Numbered from the stretch's first letter, positions 14,070 to 23,003 are shown. The stretch is 33,025 nt of DNA from Halarsenatibacter silvermanii (GCF_900103135.1 NZ_FNGO01000027.1:1-33025); one strand, 5' to 3'. Notes: a model not told the origin generated them from the sequence alone. A program made the numbers and translations.

Positions 14070-15032
14070 TTAGGCGGCTTGAGCTTTTGCTTCTCTGTTT
14101 AGCCGCTTTCTTCTCTTAATTGCTTTTTTATGCCTCTTTTCTCGTTCATTGATAATTTTCTCGGCTTTGCCTGTGTGTTTTTCCTGGGGAGTCACAAAAT
14201 CGATGCCCTGATGAAGTCTTTCATTATTGTATTTCTCTATGAATTCATCTAAGTCTTCTTGAGCTTCATAGAAGTTTTCATATCGCTTTTGCACATAGAT
14301 ATTTTCATACTTGATGGTCTTATGAAACACTTCAATCTTTCCGTTGGATTCTGGATGCCTTACAGCAGTTCTGATATGCTTTATATCCCACTCTTTCAGG
14401 AAATCCTGGAAAGAATGTGAGAGTATCTGAGAACCATTGTCTGTAACCAGTACGGGTCTATCAGCTTCATCTACCTCAAAAAGATCCTGTTTGAATAAAG
14501 CTTTGCTCATGACTCTTTTTATATCGTCAGCCTGCATTGTCCTGGAGAGCTCACTATGCACTGCCAGCCGTGAACAGCCGTCTAAAACGGTTATCTGATA
14601 GGCGTGTATATTTTTTATCGGAATGTATGTTATATCCAGATGCCACATATTATTGGGGTCTTCTACTTCAATTTTACCGTCTGCTGATGTATCCTGCTGT
14701 GGCTCAGTTCTTTCCTTGATGAGCCCTTCAGCTTTGAGAACTCTATATACACTGGATGGAGATACATGGACTATGTCTTCATTTTGCAGCTCGTAAGCCA
14801 GTTTTCTGTGTCTTGTATCAGGATTATCCAGGGCATATTCGATGATAGCTTCCTTTTCTTCGTCTAAAAGCGCATACACTGGACCGTTAGGAGTGGGCTT
14901 TTTATCCTTAAGACCAGCAAAACCATGTTCTTCGTATCGTCTTTTCCAGCGATAATAGCGGCTGCGATTGAGTTTTAGTATTTCACAGACTTTCTTTTTG
15001 CTCAGCTCTGATTCTTCTACGATATCCATCAA
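14070..15032 (-). CDS. IS3-family transposase OrfB (DDE integrase domain)
   Basis: A 320-residue catalytic subunit. The acidic triad is intact: Asp133 in WHLDITY, Asp198 in VTDNGSQ and Glu234 in ESNGKIEVFHK, with the D(35)E spacing typical of IS3. An upstream helix-turn-helix (VCEILKLNRSRYYRWKRRY) and the C-terminal LHQGIDFVTPQEKH are also standard. OrfB is normally made as an OrfAB fusion by -1 frameshifting; here its frame continues upstream of the ATG to the slippery site, joining orfA exactly. The triad and frames suggest the element may still be active. Confidence 0.92.
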   Translation of the reverse strand: MMDIVEESELSKKKVCEILKLNRSRYYRWKRRYEEHGFAGLKDKKPTPNGPVYALLDEEKEAIIEYALDNPDTRHRKLAYELQNEDIVHVSPSSVYRVLKAEGLIKERTEPQQDTSADGKIEVEDPNNMWHLDITYIPIKNIHAYQITVLDGCSRLAVHSELSRTMQADDIKRVMSKALFKQDLFEVDEADRPVLVTDNGSQILSHSFQDFLKEWDIKHIRTAVRHPESNGKIEVFHKTIKYENIYVQKRYENFYEAQEDLDEFIEKYNNERLHQGIDFVTPQEKHTGKAEKIINEREKRHKKAIKRRKRLNREAKAQAA

Positions 15033-15085
15033 TTTGCGTTTGTTCTCAGCTGAAATGGATTTGCCTTTAAGATCACCTTCAAGGC

Positions 15086-15364
15086 CTAACTGTCGTTTTT
15101 TTTAAGAGTCTGATTCTCACAGGATAATTCAACTATAGCTTCTTCTAAACGCTCATTTTCTCGTTTTAGTTTCTCTTTTTCTCTGTCTCTTTTGCCATTG
15201 TTGAAAACATCAGGAGCAGATTCTTCAAGTTTGTCCTTCCACTGATAGAATTGACTTTCATAAATGCCGTACTGACGACAGGTCTCAGCAATATTGTCAC
15301 TTTGAAGCCCTTCAAGGACGATTTCCAGCTTCTTCCTGGGTGAACGCTTTTCATGTTTGCTCAT
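15086..15364 (-). CDS. IS3-family OrfA (HTH/leucine-zipper DNA-binding subunit)
   Basis: A 92-residue protein with an HTH_Tnp_1-type domain (PRKKLEIVLEGLQSDNIAETCRQYGIYESQFYQWKDKL) and a C-terminal heptad-like coiled coil (KLKRENERLEEAIVELSCENQTL) for multimerisation. It binds the IS ends. The ATG at 15364 is preceded by AGGAGGGCATTA. Its last codons overlap the A8 slippery tract used to make OrfAB. The region just upstream is the part duplicated as the solo end at 9680-9866. Confidence 0.88.
   Translation of the reverse strand: MSKHEKRSPRKKLEIVLEGLQSDNIAETCRQYGIYESQFYQWKDKLEESAPDVFNNGKRDREKEKLKRENERLEEAIVELSCENQTLKKNDS
15095..15103 (-). promoter_or_regulatory. Programmed -1 frameshift site A AAA AAC
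   Basis: The minus strand has eight A residues followed by C, read by orfA as CTT AAA AAA AAC GAC. A -1 slip on the A_AAA_AAC heptamer gives AAA CGA CAG TTA, the orfB frame, which stays open to the end of orfB. This is the classic IS3-family arrangement for making OrfAB. Confidence 0.75.
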
Positions 15365-15606
15365 GATTAATGCCCTCCTATTTTAGCAAGAAGAAAGCGG
15401 AATGCGTTATGGAATGCGTTATAGAGATTGAAATTTATTGGAAATTTCTGGGGGCTCCCCTTCCCCGCGGGGAAGGGGAGGGGAACACAACCGTACAACC
15501 ACCATTACTATCGTAGGTATTACTACAATATCATACTTGAAATCTGTCTTGAAGGCTCAGAAACATTATACTGTTGAGTTAAATCCCACAATAAAATATA
15601 AAATTT

Positions 15607-16710
15607 TTACTGAAATATTATATTGATATAGGGAAACATCGTGGGGCCTCTATAGGAATATGAAGCAAAATAAGCGTGGTAAGAATAAACTATACTAAAA
15701 AATATTATAACAACTAATAAAATTAATTTAACAAACTTATTTTTATTTACCCTCACTGTAGCTGGCAACAGAAAGCATACACTCAAATAAACATACCATA
15801 TCATTCTCCCGCCTCCTAATATAGGATAAGACATTTCCGTGACAATTCTCATTATATATAAGTAAAAATAAAATTGATAATTTTTTCTAGTTCTAACAAA
15901 CTTATTATAATGGATTAAGAATAAAAACAAAAAAGGTAACCAAGGCAAAAAACCTAAATCAATACCTATAATAGATGACTGTATATACCTTTGATATCTA
16001 TCAATATTTATTAAAGGAAAAATAAATGCTCTAACCATGAAAAACGCAACTGGCACTATTAATGCAATAATTATTATATTTCTTTTATAAAACTTCCCTT
16101 TTTTTCTTTGGGTTAAAAAAATTAATCCTAAAGCAAATAAAGCTGAAAAATGAAACATTGTTGCAACCAGTACCATTAATATATATTTTGTCTTTTTATC
16201 TTCTAAAATATATCTATAAGCGAAAGCAATTATTGATACCGCCATACCTAATCTAATAATTCCGAAATAATAAAAGTACTGTGTTGTTGAGAATATAAAA
16301 ACCGCTAATGGAAGAGATATATTTTTTATTTCATACTCTAAAGCTTTGTAAACACCAAAGATTATAAATAATGAGGACAAAATTAAAACCCACTGAAAAT
16401 CATTAAAAATTAAATATATAAGTCTATTAAAAATTATATATCCAGGCTCATGAGTAGTATTTTGAATATATTCTATAACACCTAATTCATTAATATTTTT
16501 ATATATTCTCAAATAATTGCCACCATCAACTCCAACACTTAAATCCCTAAATCCCATTATAAAAACCAATATTCCCATTGACATAAACCAGAACATTTTA
16601 TTAGGAACTACATTTCCTTTTTTATTAATATAACAATATTTTTGAGCTAAACCGGCAAAAACTGTGGCAAAAATTACTGTTGAAATATATATAATATATG
16701 AACTAACCAA
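15607..16710 (-). CDS. EpsG-family polysaccharide polymerase (Wzy-like)
   Basis: A 367-residue multi-spanning membrane protein with about ten hydrophobic segments. The EpsG hallmark is GFRDLSVGVDGGNYLRIY near residues 55-72; later FGIIRLGMAVSIIAFAYRYI and the extracytoplasmic loop features agree. EpsG/Wzy proteins join flipped repeat units into the polymer outside the membrane. The start is a TTG at 16710, with AGGAGG 8 nt upstream. The IS6-like element and its target duplication lie 19 bp further upstream, so the ribosome site is intact but native readthrough from the GT4 gene is interrupted. The 3' end lies 42 bp from the IS3-family element. Confidence 0.85.
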   Translation of the reverse strand: MVSSYIIYISTVIFATVFAGLAQKYCYINKKGNVVPNKMFWFMSMGILVFIMGFRDLSVGVDGGNYLRIYKNINELGVIEYIQNTTHEPGYIIFNRLIYLIFNDFQWVLILSSLFIIFGVYKALEYEIKNISLPLAVFIFSTTQYFYYFGIIRLGMAVSIIAFAYRYILEDKKTKYILMVLVATMFHFSALFALGLIFLTQRKKGKFYKRNIIIIALIVPVAFFMVRAFIFPLINIDRYQRYIQSSIIGIDLGFLPWLPFLFLFLIHYNKFVRTRKNYQFYFYLYIMRIVTEMSYPILGGGRMIWYVYLSVCFLLPATVRVNKNKFVKLILLVVIIFFSIVYSYHAYFASYSYRGPTMFPYINIIFQ

Positions 16711-16768
16711 TTACAATTCCTCCTTGATAAACTTTTAGTCCTGTTAAGTTATATGAAGTTTGAGTTAG

Positions 16769-16832
16769 CCTCCTTCCTGGAGGTACAATAGTTTTAAGCA
16801 ATATCCCAATACCTCCCAGGAAAGGAGACTAA
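16769..16832 (+). promoter_or_regulatory. Inverted repeat that can mask the transposase ribosome site
   Basis: TAGCCTCCTTCCTGGAGGT (near 16768) can pair with ACCTCCCAGGAAAGGAGACTA (ending about 16832). The right arm holds the AAAGGAG ribosome site for the ATG at 16838. A transcript entering from outside the IS would carry both arms and hide the site, a known way for IS elements to limit transposase from readthrough. Confidence 0.55.
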
Positions 16833-16837
16833 TATTT

Positions 16838-17887
16838 ATGACTAAAGCAAATGATGTTACCTGTCCCAGATGTCATTCCAGCGACCTCTATAAATACGGT
16901 TTTGACTATTATGATAACCAAAAATATCAGTGTCAAAGGTGCAGAAGACAATTTGCCCCAGCTTCTCTTGCAAAACAAAATAAATACCTTAACCCTGAAA
17001 ACTACAAATATCAACCATGTCCTAAATGTGGAAAAGCTACTTTTCTTCATCATGATTACAACTACTACAAGAACTTAAGATGCTGTGATAAAAGCTGTAA
17101 TCACTCTTTTTCTAAGCCTAAATTCAGAGAAATTGAACCTTTGCCTCAGAACAGATCTCTACCAGGCTAATTTAATTTCAAGGGGATGAGACATTCGCCA
17201 AATCTTATTCTCATGGCTTTATATCAGTATTATCACCTTAATTCCACCACGAGAAAGATCTCTCAGTTCCTTAAAGCTTATTATAATGTCGAAGTATCTC
17301 ATGTATCCATTGCTTCCTGGGTGAAAAAATTTGCTCCTTACTTTCAGATTAAATCCAGCAAATTCATGCCTGATAGCTTAAATGAATCTGATGAATGGCA
17401 TGTGGATGAAACGGTGGTCAAAATCCAGGGGCAAAAATACTATATCTGGGTGATGATAGACTCAGAAACTAGATATATACTGGATTTTCATCTGTCTCCC
17501 TATCGCAGCTCTAAACCTGCTTTTGAGCTTTTTCATTCGATCAAAGAGGTTTATGGTCAACCAAATTCTATCGTTTCTGATCGCTACAGTTCTTACAATG
17601 TCTCAGCAAGTTTAATATTCGATAGCTCAGAACATATTAAGGTTCAATCGTTCCAGGACGACATAACTAATAACGTGATTGAATCTTTCTTTGGCACCTT
17701 CAAAGATTGGTACAATGGGCGAAAAGGCTTTAAGACATATGAGAGTGCACTTCAGCTTATCTCTGTCTACATTTTCTACTACAACTTTATCAGGCCTCAT
17801 TCATCTCTCAATGATCTTACCCCAGCTCAGGTGGCTGGATCTGACTATCCTGATCAATTAAAACAATCCTGGTTCTTTGCTGCTTGA
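16838..17887 (+). pseudogene. IS6-like transposase with N-terminal zinc ribbons, broken by one in-frame TAA
   Basis: The reading frame runs from 16838 to 17887 with a single TAA at 17168-17170. The first 110 codons hold two Cys4 zinc-ribbon motifs (CPRCHSSDLYKYG...CQRC and CPKCGKATFLHHD...CCDKSC). After five more codons (FNFKG), MRHSPNLILMALYQYY begins the catalytic part. The DDE residues are intact: Asp in WHVDETVVKIQG, Asp in VSDRYSS, Glu in NNVIESFFG. Either the gene is inactivated by one base change, or two polypeptides are made, the second from the ATG at 17186 (weak GGGG site directly before it). Confidence 0.8.
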
Positions 17888-17985
17888 ATTTGATAGCATT
17901 TTTGCGATTACATTAGCTTATCTTTCATAATTACTTAACAGGGCCAAACTTTTAGTTAATTAATCACTTTTCAACTTAGCTTTCT

Positions 17986-19155
17986 TCAATAATCTAAAAA
18001 CTCAATCCATTTTCTAACTATATTATTCACAGAAAAATCCTGTACTCTTTTTGAAGATTGATTCACGTACTTTCCCCTTAATTCATCATATCCAAAAACT
18101 TCTATAATAGTTTCAGCCATTATTTTCTCATTTTTTGTTATTTCATCAGTATGAAAATATTTATTACCATCAAAAACGGGCACCAATATTCCATACTCAC
18201 CATATTCTTTTTCATTAATTCTATACTCAATGTTGTCGCATAAAATTTCCCTGGGCCCTGCTAAACAATCTGTAGAAACTATCGGCAAACCACAGGCCAT
18301 AGCTTCTAGCACCACATTTCCAAAGCCTTCATATAACGATGAAAAAACAAAAATATCGGCATTATATAAGTATTTAAAGGGGTTTTCTTTAAACCCTAAA
18401 AAATGAACTGAGTCAGATAAATCCAACTTTTCAGCAAGTTCTTCTAAATACCCTTTTAAATTACCTTTGCCCAATATCACTAGTTGTGCATTTTTTACTG
18501 ATTGCTTAACTTGCTTAAATGATCTAATTAAATGCCATTGGCCTTTTTGGGTAACCAAACGACCAACATTAATCACAACAGGGTTATTAAATATATTTTT
18601 TTCATTTGGAGGTATTTTTTTATGTTTCTCTTTGTTTATCATATCTAAATTGCATATATTGTATATTACCTCTATCAAACTCTCATCAATATTAAAATTG
18701 TCAATTAAATCTTTTTTTACGCCTTTAGAAATAGCAACAATATTGTCAGCTTTATTATATAAGCTTTTTATTAATATTTTATAAATCAAACCTCTTTTCC
18801 CAGAAAGACTATAACTTCTCATATTCCTAACTGATAAAACTTTCTTTCCTTCACCAACTAAAATATTATTCAAGTTGGCATTTGGCAGAAAACTCAAGGT
18901 TATATCGGGTTTGATCTGTTTTAAGATATTATTAATATTTTTGGTTTGCACAATATTTTTAAACAATCTGCCTTTCTTATTATCACAATCTCCAGCGATG
19001 TGTAAGTTTCCATTATAAGGATAAGTAACATCTTTTCTATACAAAACAATATGGATATCAAATTTTTGATGTGCTGCCTGAGAAAGGTTAGAAACTATTC
19101 TTTGAGCACCACCATTTGATAAAGTTGGTATTATTATAGCTAGTTTCTTTTTCAT
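17986..19155 (-). CDS. Family 4 glycosyltransferase
   Basis: A 389-residue GT-B enzyme. MKKKLAIIIPTLSNGGAQRI has the GGAQR acceptor-site motif common in polysaccharide GT4s. Then come INVGRLVTQKGQWHLIRSF, LVILGKGNLKGYLEELA, VHFLGFKENPFKYLYNADIF and FSSLYEGFGNVVLEAMACGLPIVSTD with the E-x7-E pair, and a DCLAGPREIL motif as in PglJ/PglH-like enzymes adding HexNAc units. It acts at the inner membrane face. The IS6-like element lies just 33 bp past its stop, separating it from the EpsG gene it probably once shared a message with. Confidence 0.88.
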   Translation of the reverse strand: MKKKLAIIIPTLSNGGAQRIVSNLSQAAHQKFDIHIVLYRKDVTYPYNGNLHIAGDCDNKKGRLFKNIVQTKNINNILKQIKPDITLSFLPNANLNNILVGEGKKVLSVRNMRSYSLSGKRGLIYKILIKSLYNKADNIVAISKGVKKDLIDNFNIDESLIEVIYNICNLDMINKEKHKKIPPNEKNIFNNPVVINVGRLVTQKGQWHLIRSFKQVKQSVKNAQLVILGKGNLKGYLEELAEKLDLSDSVHFLGFKENPFKYLYNADIFVFSSLYEGFGNVVLEAMACGLPIVSTDCLAGPREILCDNIEYRINEKEYGEYGILVPVFDGNKYFHTDEITKNEKIMAETIIEVFGYDELRGKYVNQSSKRVQDFSVNNIVRKWIEFLDY

Positions 19156-19403
19156 AGGAATCCTCTTTCTATTTTAATGCTATTTAAGGCTGGTTCCTTA
19201 TCTAAATTTTAATTAATGTGATACGTTAGTGACATTACAAAAAGCAATTTAGAGAAATTTTAATTAAACAGGGACTTATTATTTATGGCAAAATTATAGC
19301 TTCAGATTTTTCAACTTTATGCAATGCAATAAAAAATTAAAGCTATATTGAAGACTTAAAAACATTATATGCAGTCCAAAGCCACTTAGATATAAATGAC
19401 TTT
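19156..19403. other. AT-rich intergenic gap, nothing recognised
   Basis: About 250 bp between the GT4 gene and the TupA-like gene. No frame with protein-like content, repeat or clear terminator is seen; the base composition is strongly AT. Possible -10-like boxes occur but cannot be told from background. Confidence 0.5.
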
Positions 19404-20390
19404 TTAATTGATTGCTCGCCAATTTTCTTTTTTATATTCATTTGTTATTTTCCATTTTCTACCCATTTCAAAATCAAGTTTTTTCGGTGTGAATTTTTCC
19501 ATACCGGAACCATGATAGTTAGTTAGTTCACCGAAATAAATTTTTCCATTTACTAAGTATAAATCAACTCGAATTGCATCAAAATCTTCTCCTAACTTTT
19601 CAGCTAAACTTATCATTTCAGTTAATTGCGATGGCTGCTCGATGCAAGGGCCTTGAGGATATTTTAAAGAACCATCTATATATTCCCAGTCCGGCCAAAA
19701 TAAAGATCTTTTATGCTCTTCTTCTTTGTTATGTCTATCAATATCAACTTGTATAAAAGCACATGCTCCATTAAATATAAAAAATTTGTAGTCTTCGGGT
19801 ATCATCCCGTTTTTAGTTTTAAGTAATCTTTCAATAATTATTCTTCTGTTAATTGGTTGATATGCCCATTCACGTTTATGTAATCCCTGTGGGGTATTTA
19901 ACCATCTTTTGCATTTATTTAATATTATTTTTTTGTCAAACTTATTTTTGTTTTCAACAATAAGATTTTTTCCAGAACCATGATTGGCTTTAATTATAAA
20001 TTCATTTGGAAGGTCCACAAAAGGAATCTTTTGTGGTTCCTTAGTTTCATACAACAATGGCACTAATACCTCTTCTGCTTTATTATTTCCAAGTTTTGAT
20101 TTCAAATATTTTCTAACCCTATATTTATCCTCTACTACCGGTAATAGATCATTCCTGTCAAAAATTTTTTTACACACAATTTTTTCATTAAATGATTTTG
20201 GGTTATTTAAATCCAATTTGTATCCATGAGCTGCATAAAACTTCTTTCTTTCAAATTTATAGTTCAAAACTTCACCTATCTTGAGATACAAATATTTCCA
20301 ATAAAAAACTCTGAGCTTATATAAGACATTATATATTTTGATGTTTTCTTTAGCAATTCGTTTTAAATTCTTTTTTAATTTACTAATCAC
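19404..20390 (-). CDS. TupA-like ATP-grasp protein
   Basis: A 328-residue protein of the TupA-like ATP-grasp group. Key segments are KSFNEKIVCKKIFDRNDLLP, the ATP-binding FIIKANHGSGKNLIVENK, IIIERLLKTKNGMIPEDYKF and the metal-binding AIRVDLYLVNGKIYFGELTNYHGSG. ATP-grasp enzymes join a carboxylate to an amine or thiol through an acyl phosphate. This subgroup occurs in capsule and teichuronopeptide loci and probably adds an amino acid or similar group to the glycan, but its exact reaction here is unknown. Its ATG overlaps the last bases of the 20387-21361 gene (4 bp, ATGA), so the two are translationally coupled. Confidence 0.82.
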   Translation of the reverse strand: MISKLKKNLKRIAKENIKIYNVLYKLRVFYWKYLYLKIGEVLNYKFERKKFYAAHGYKLDLNNPKSFNEKIVCKKIFDRNDLLPVVEDKYRVRKYLKSKLGNNKAEEVLVPLLYETKEPQKIPFVDLPNEFIIKANHGSGKNLIVENKNKFDKKIILNKCKRWLNTPQGLHKREWAYQPINRRIIIERLLKTKNGMIPEDYKFFIFNGACAFIQVDIDRHNKEEEHKRSLFWPDWEYIDGSLKYPQGPCIEQPSQLTEMISLAEKLGEDFDAIRVDLYLVNGKIYFGELTNYHGSGMEKFTPKKLDFEMGRKWKITNEYKKENWRAIN

Positions 20391-21361
20391 TCTTTCACCT
20401 CAATATCTCCAAAATTATTTTGAAGCCAATTTTTATACTTGTTAAAATCAAGCACAACGTTTCTTAAAAATTCTATATACATATTTTTCTTTTTTTCAAT
20501 TGTTTTATCAGACACAATTAAATGCACAAACCTTTCAATTAGAGCAAATCTAATCATTTGCGATATATCATGATTTTCTAATACATTAATATCACTTTTT
20601 TTGTATTTTTTTATAAATTCAATTATAATTTCATAGTTTATTTTTATATTTTTTGCTTTTTGATTAATAGCTAAATGAATTACATCAATAAATAAATAAA
20701 GTATATTTCTTGTTATAATTGCTGTTTCCAAATCATACAAATATTTTTTATCATTTTTGTCTTTTGCAATATTTTGAGCATCATTATGAATTATAAATTT
20801 ATTGTTACTTTTAGGCGGAAAAACAAGGCACGAGAAAATAACTTTTATTAATTTAAAATTTTCTCTTAAGCTCAGACTCCTAAAAATTTTGCCTTTTAAA
20901 ATTCTCCGAATAGTTTTATATAAAGGTGAAAATTTTATATTTATAAATATCTCACTATATTTTGGCATAGAATTAATAAAATTATTTTTTATTGGCAAAG
21001 TCTGCAGAGAGAAAAATATATCAATTTGTCTATTAATTTCAATCTCTATATTATGCAAATGAAATTTTCCATCTAAATACTCAAAAATAATATAATCTTT
21101 ATAATTTGTATCTTCAATTTTCAATAACTCAAAAGGAAGATCATCTTGCTTATATAAATTATAATACATATGACTTTCATTTATTATTTTCAAATTCTTA
21201 AATAAACTATTTTTGTCTGCCTTTTTTATAACATATTTATTATCGTTTTCGGCAGTTATTTTGTATAGATTACCCTTACCTTTTATTTTCTCATAAGAAG
21301 AAATATTTATATTTTTTTCTTTGCAAATTTCCAAAATTTTATTATCAGCAATATTATCCAA
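20387..21361 (-). CDS. Aminoglycoside-phosphotransferase/choline-kinase-fold protein
   Basis: A 324-residue kinase-like protein. The catalytic loop reads FIIHNDAQNIAKD (His192, Asp194, Asn197), followed by KKYLYDLETA with the metal-binding Asp210, the APH/choline kinase pattern. YVIKKADKN probably holds the ATP-contacting Lys, and FEYLDGK the hinge. The protein is very rich in Ile, Lys and Asn. It is not likely to be a resistance gene: its place, coupled by 4 bp to an ATP-grasp gene inside a polysaccharide cluster, suggests it phosphorylates a sugar, polyol or aminoalcohol for glycan decoration. The substrate is unknown. Confidence 0.72.
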   Translation of the reverse strand: MDNIADNKILEICKEKNINISSYEKIKGKGNLYKITAENDNKYVIKKADKNSLFKNLKIINESHMYYNLYKQDDLPFELLKIEDTNYKDYIIFEYLDGKFHLHNIEIEINRQIDIFFSLQTLPIKNNFINSMPKYSEIFINIKFSPLYKTIRRILKGKIFRSLSLRENFKLIKVIFSCLVFPPKSNNKFIIHNDAQNIAKDKNDKKYLYDLETAIITRNILYLFIDVIHLAINQKAKNIKINYEIIIEFIKKYKKSDINVLENHDISQMIRFALIERFVHLIVSDKTIEKKKNMYIEFLRNVVLDFNKYKNWLQNNFGDIEVKE

Positions 21362-21373
21362 ACGGGAAAACTC

Positions 21374-22567
21374 CTATTCTACTCTGTTATTAATTATATC
21401 TCTGTAAATTCCCAACCATTCTTCTGCTACATTTTCTCTGCCATATATATTTAACATGTTTCTTCTGATCCATTTGATCTTTTTCAAATCGAAACCACTT
21501 ATTATTATTTCTTTCATTTTCTTGCTCATTTCCACATGGTCATCCTTTTCAACCAATTTAATGCCTTCAACATTTTTAGATATTTCTTCAGGACCGCCTG
21601 ACTTAGTTGCAACAACAAAACAACCACGTGCTAAAGCCTCAATGATTGGAACTCCAAAAGACTCATTATATGAACATTGAAGCAAAATTTTTGATTTGGT
21701 TAAATATTGACAGATAACCTCTTTTTGTTTAAAGCCATGAAATTTCACTTTTCCACTTAAGTTTAATTGATTAGTTAAATTTTTTAAATCTTTTTCTTTA
21801 TCTCCCTTCCCGAAAATTTCTAGTTTTGAATTAGGGAACTCTTTTTGAAATAAATTAAAAGCCTTTATACCCATTGATACATTTTTGTTATCATCCAATC
21901 TTGAAACTATAGTTAATAAGTGATTTTTATTGCTTTTAATTTCTGGGTCTTCTATTGGTTTTTCATAAATCTTTGATACAAAGTTAGGAACTACTTTTAT
22001 TTTATCAGCATTAACCAAAGGTTTAATAGTCTTATTCATTTGATTTGAAACCGGACATATCTTAGCAGCTTTATTGTATACTTTTTTAAGTCTTTTCTTT
22101 TCTCCTGAGGAAATATTGCCTGTCAAATAAATAGGATTATGTTCCATTACTATATAGGGAATAGAATATTTATCATTAATTTTTAAAGCTAATTCCCCTG
22201 CCCCCCTACCTGAATGACAGTGTAATAAATCAGGTTTCCCGTACTCCCCAATATATTCTTGAAACAATTCAAACATGTATTTTTGCCATTTACTGTCTTT
22301 ATTTCTTTTATTAGTTGGAATTAAAAAAAATTTATTTTTCCATTTTAAATTTATCTGTTTTTTCCCAAAAACCACCTCGTCATATTTACCTTTAGTAAAA
22401 TATAGAAAAGGAAATTTATTTTTCTTTTTTATTCTGCGTTGCTGTACAAATATTAACCCACTGTTTAATGAGTGATTATTTAATAAATTAACTAAATCTA
22501 TAATGTATGTCCCACTGGGCTTATGAGAATATCTAGGCAAAGATAAGGGTATATGTAAAATATGCAT
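21374..22567 (-). CDS. Family 4 glycosyltransferase
   Basis: About 397 residues, starting at MHILHIPLSLPRYSHKPSGT, because the ATG at 22567 follows AGAGGTG; 13 more codons to 22606 are open but lack a ribosome site. The donor domain has HLLTIVSRLDDNKNVSMGIK, KLEIFGKGDKEKDL, VKFHGFKQKEVICQYLTKSK and QCSYNESFGVPIIEALARGCFVVATKSGGPEEI. HCHSGRGAGELALKI and VMEHNPIYLTG lie in the acceptor domain. It is a retaining cytosolic enzyme of repeat-unit assembly. It lies 12 bp upstream of the APH-fold gene, in the same operon. Confidence 0.87.
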   Translation of the reverse strand: MHILHIPLSLPRYSHKPSGTYIIDLVNLLNNHSLNSGLIFVQQRRIKKKNKFPFLYFTKGKYDEVVFGKKQINLKWKNKFFLIPTNKRNKDSKWQKYMFELFQEYIGEYGKPDLLHCHSGRGAGELALKINDKYSIPYIVMEHNPIYLTGNISSGEKKRLKKVYNKAAKICPVSNQMNKTIKPLVNADKIKVVPNFVSKIYEKPIEDPEIKSNKNHLLTIVSRLDDNKNVSMGIKAFNLFQKEFPNSKLEIFGKGDKEKDLKNLTNQLNLSGKVKFHGFKQKEVICQYLTKSKILLQCSYNESFGVPIIEALARGCFVVATKSGGPEEISKNVEGIKLVEKDDHVEMSKKMKEIIISGFDLKKIKWIRRNMLNIYGRENVAEEWLGIYRDIINNRVE

Positions 22568-22669
22568 AATTTCACCTCTATTTTTTAATCTCATCAACCC
22601 TGCCATTCAGTATAGGTTTAATTGTTGTCTCGGGAGTTATTTTATCAATATCTGTATTTTTTAACCCAA

Positions 22670-23003
22670 TCTATATATTGCTTGTGTCATATAGTAACTA
22701 TTACTGGCATTTTTAAATCCCAAAATTTTAGCAATTGCAAATTTGTGATAACCATCTAACCCGCTTTTTATAATTTCCCCATTTCTTGTTACACATACAC
22801 TTACATTTTTTTAATAGATGAATTTAACTTATAGCCGTTTTTTTGAATATCTTCAAAAACACATTCTAAACTCGAATCTGTTACTTTTACAAACTTTTTA
22901 AAGTTATCATCAGATAAATTGTCCCTCTATATCATAGAACATTTACCTGCCTTATACTTATTATATCGCTCAAAATATATAGTATCTTGCCAGTTTTTAT
23001 TTT
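22670..23003 (-). pseudogene. Decayed paralogue of the ParB-like gene at 25927-26664
   Basis: Pieces of the minus strand read, across several stops and shifts, NWQDTIYFERYNKYKAGK, FEDIQKNGYKLNSS, VTRNGEIIKSGLDGYHKFAI and AKILGFKNAS. They align in order with WEQTEYYKLRVRGEYG, LYENIQKKGYKLSKN and GQHRLSIAKILGLKRVP of the intact gene 3 kb away. At least three disruptions are present and the N-terminal third is missing. It is an old duplicate or a remnant of a related incoming cluster. Confidence 0.7.

Larger units (their letters stand above)
14026..15565 (-). mobile_element. Complete IS3-family insertion sequence
   Basis: About 1540 bp bounded by short inverted ends TGTTTCTGA (14026-14034; reverse complement at 15557-15565), with a looser second block (CAGAT) inside each end. 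It carries orfA and orfB in the usual overlapping-frame layout with a slippery A8 tract. A G+C-rich hairpin (CTCCCCTTCCCC... around 15456-15481) sits upstream of orfA and may block incoming transcription. No clear target duplication is visible (flanks CTGCAC and TTATACTG), so a rearrangement may have happened after insertion. Confidence 0.85.
16737..17945 (+). mobile_element. IS6-like insertion sequence with 8-bp target duplication
   Basis: About 1209 bp with ends AGTCCTGTTAAGT (left) and GGCCCTGTTAAGT (right, reverse complement), flanked by a perfect AAACTTTT duplication at 16729-16736 and 17946-17953. TIR form and 8-bp duplication match the IS6 group. It is inserted opposite to the direction of the polysaccharide operon, between the GT4 gene (17986) and the EpsG gene. 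The intact duplication implies a fairly recent, simple insertion. Confidence 0.88.

Noticed and set aside
15438-15626. Plus-strand frame of 62 codons
   Set aside because: It is made of the IS3-family leader and its G+C-rich hairpin; its copy at 9680-9866 does not preserve a frame.
20387-21361. Antibiotic resistance phosphotransferase
   Set aside because: It has the APH fold motifs, but its coupling to an ATP-grasp gene inside a polysaccharide operon makes a glycan-related substrate far more likely.
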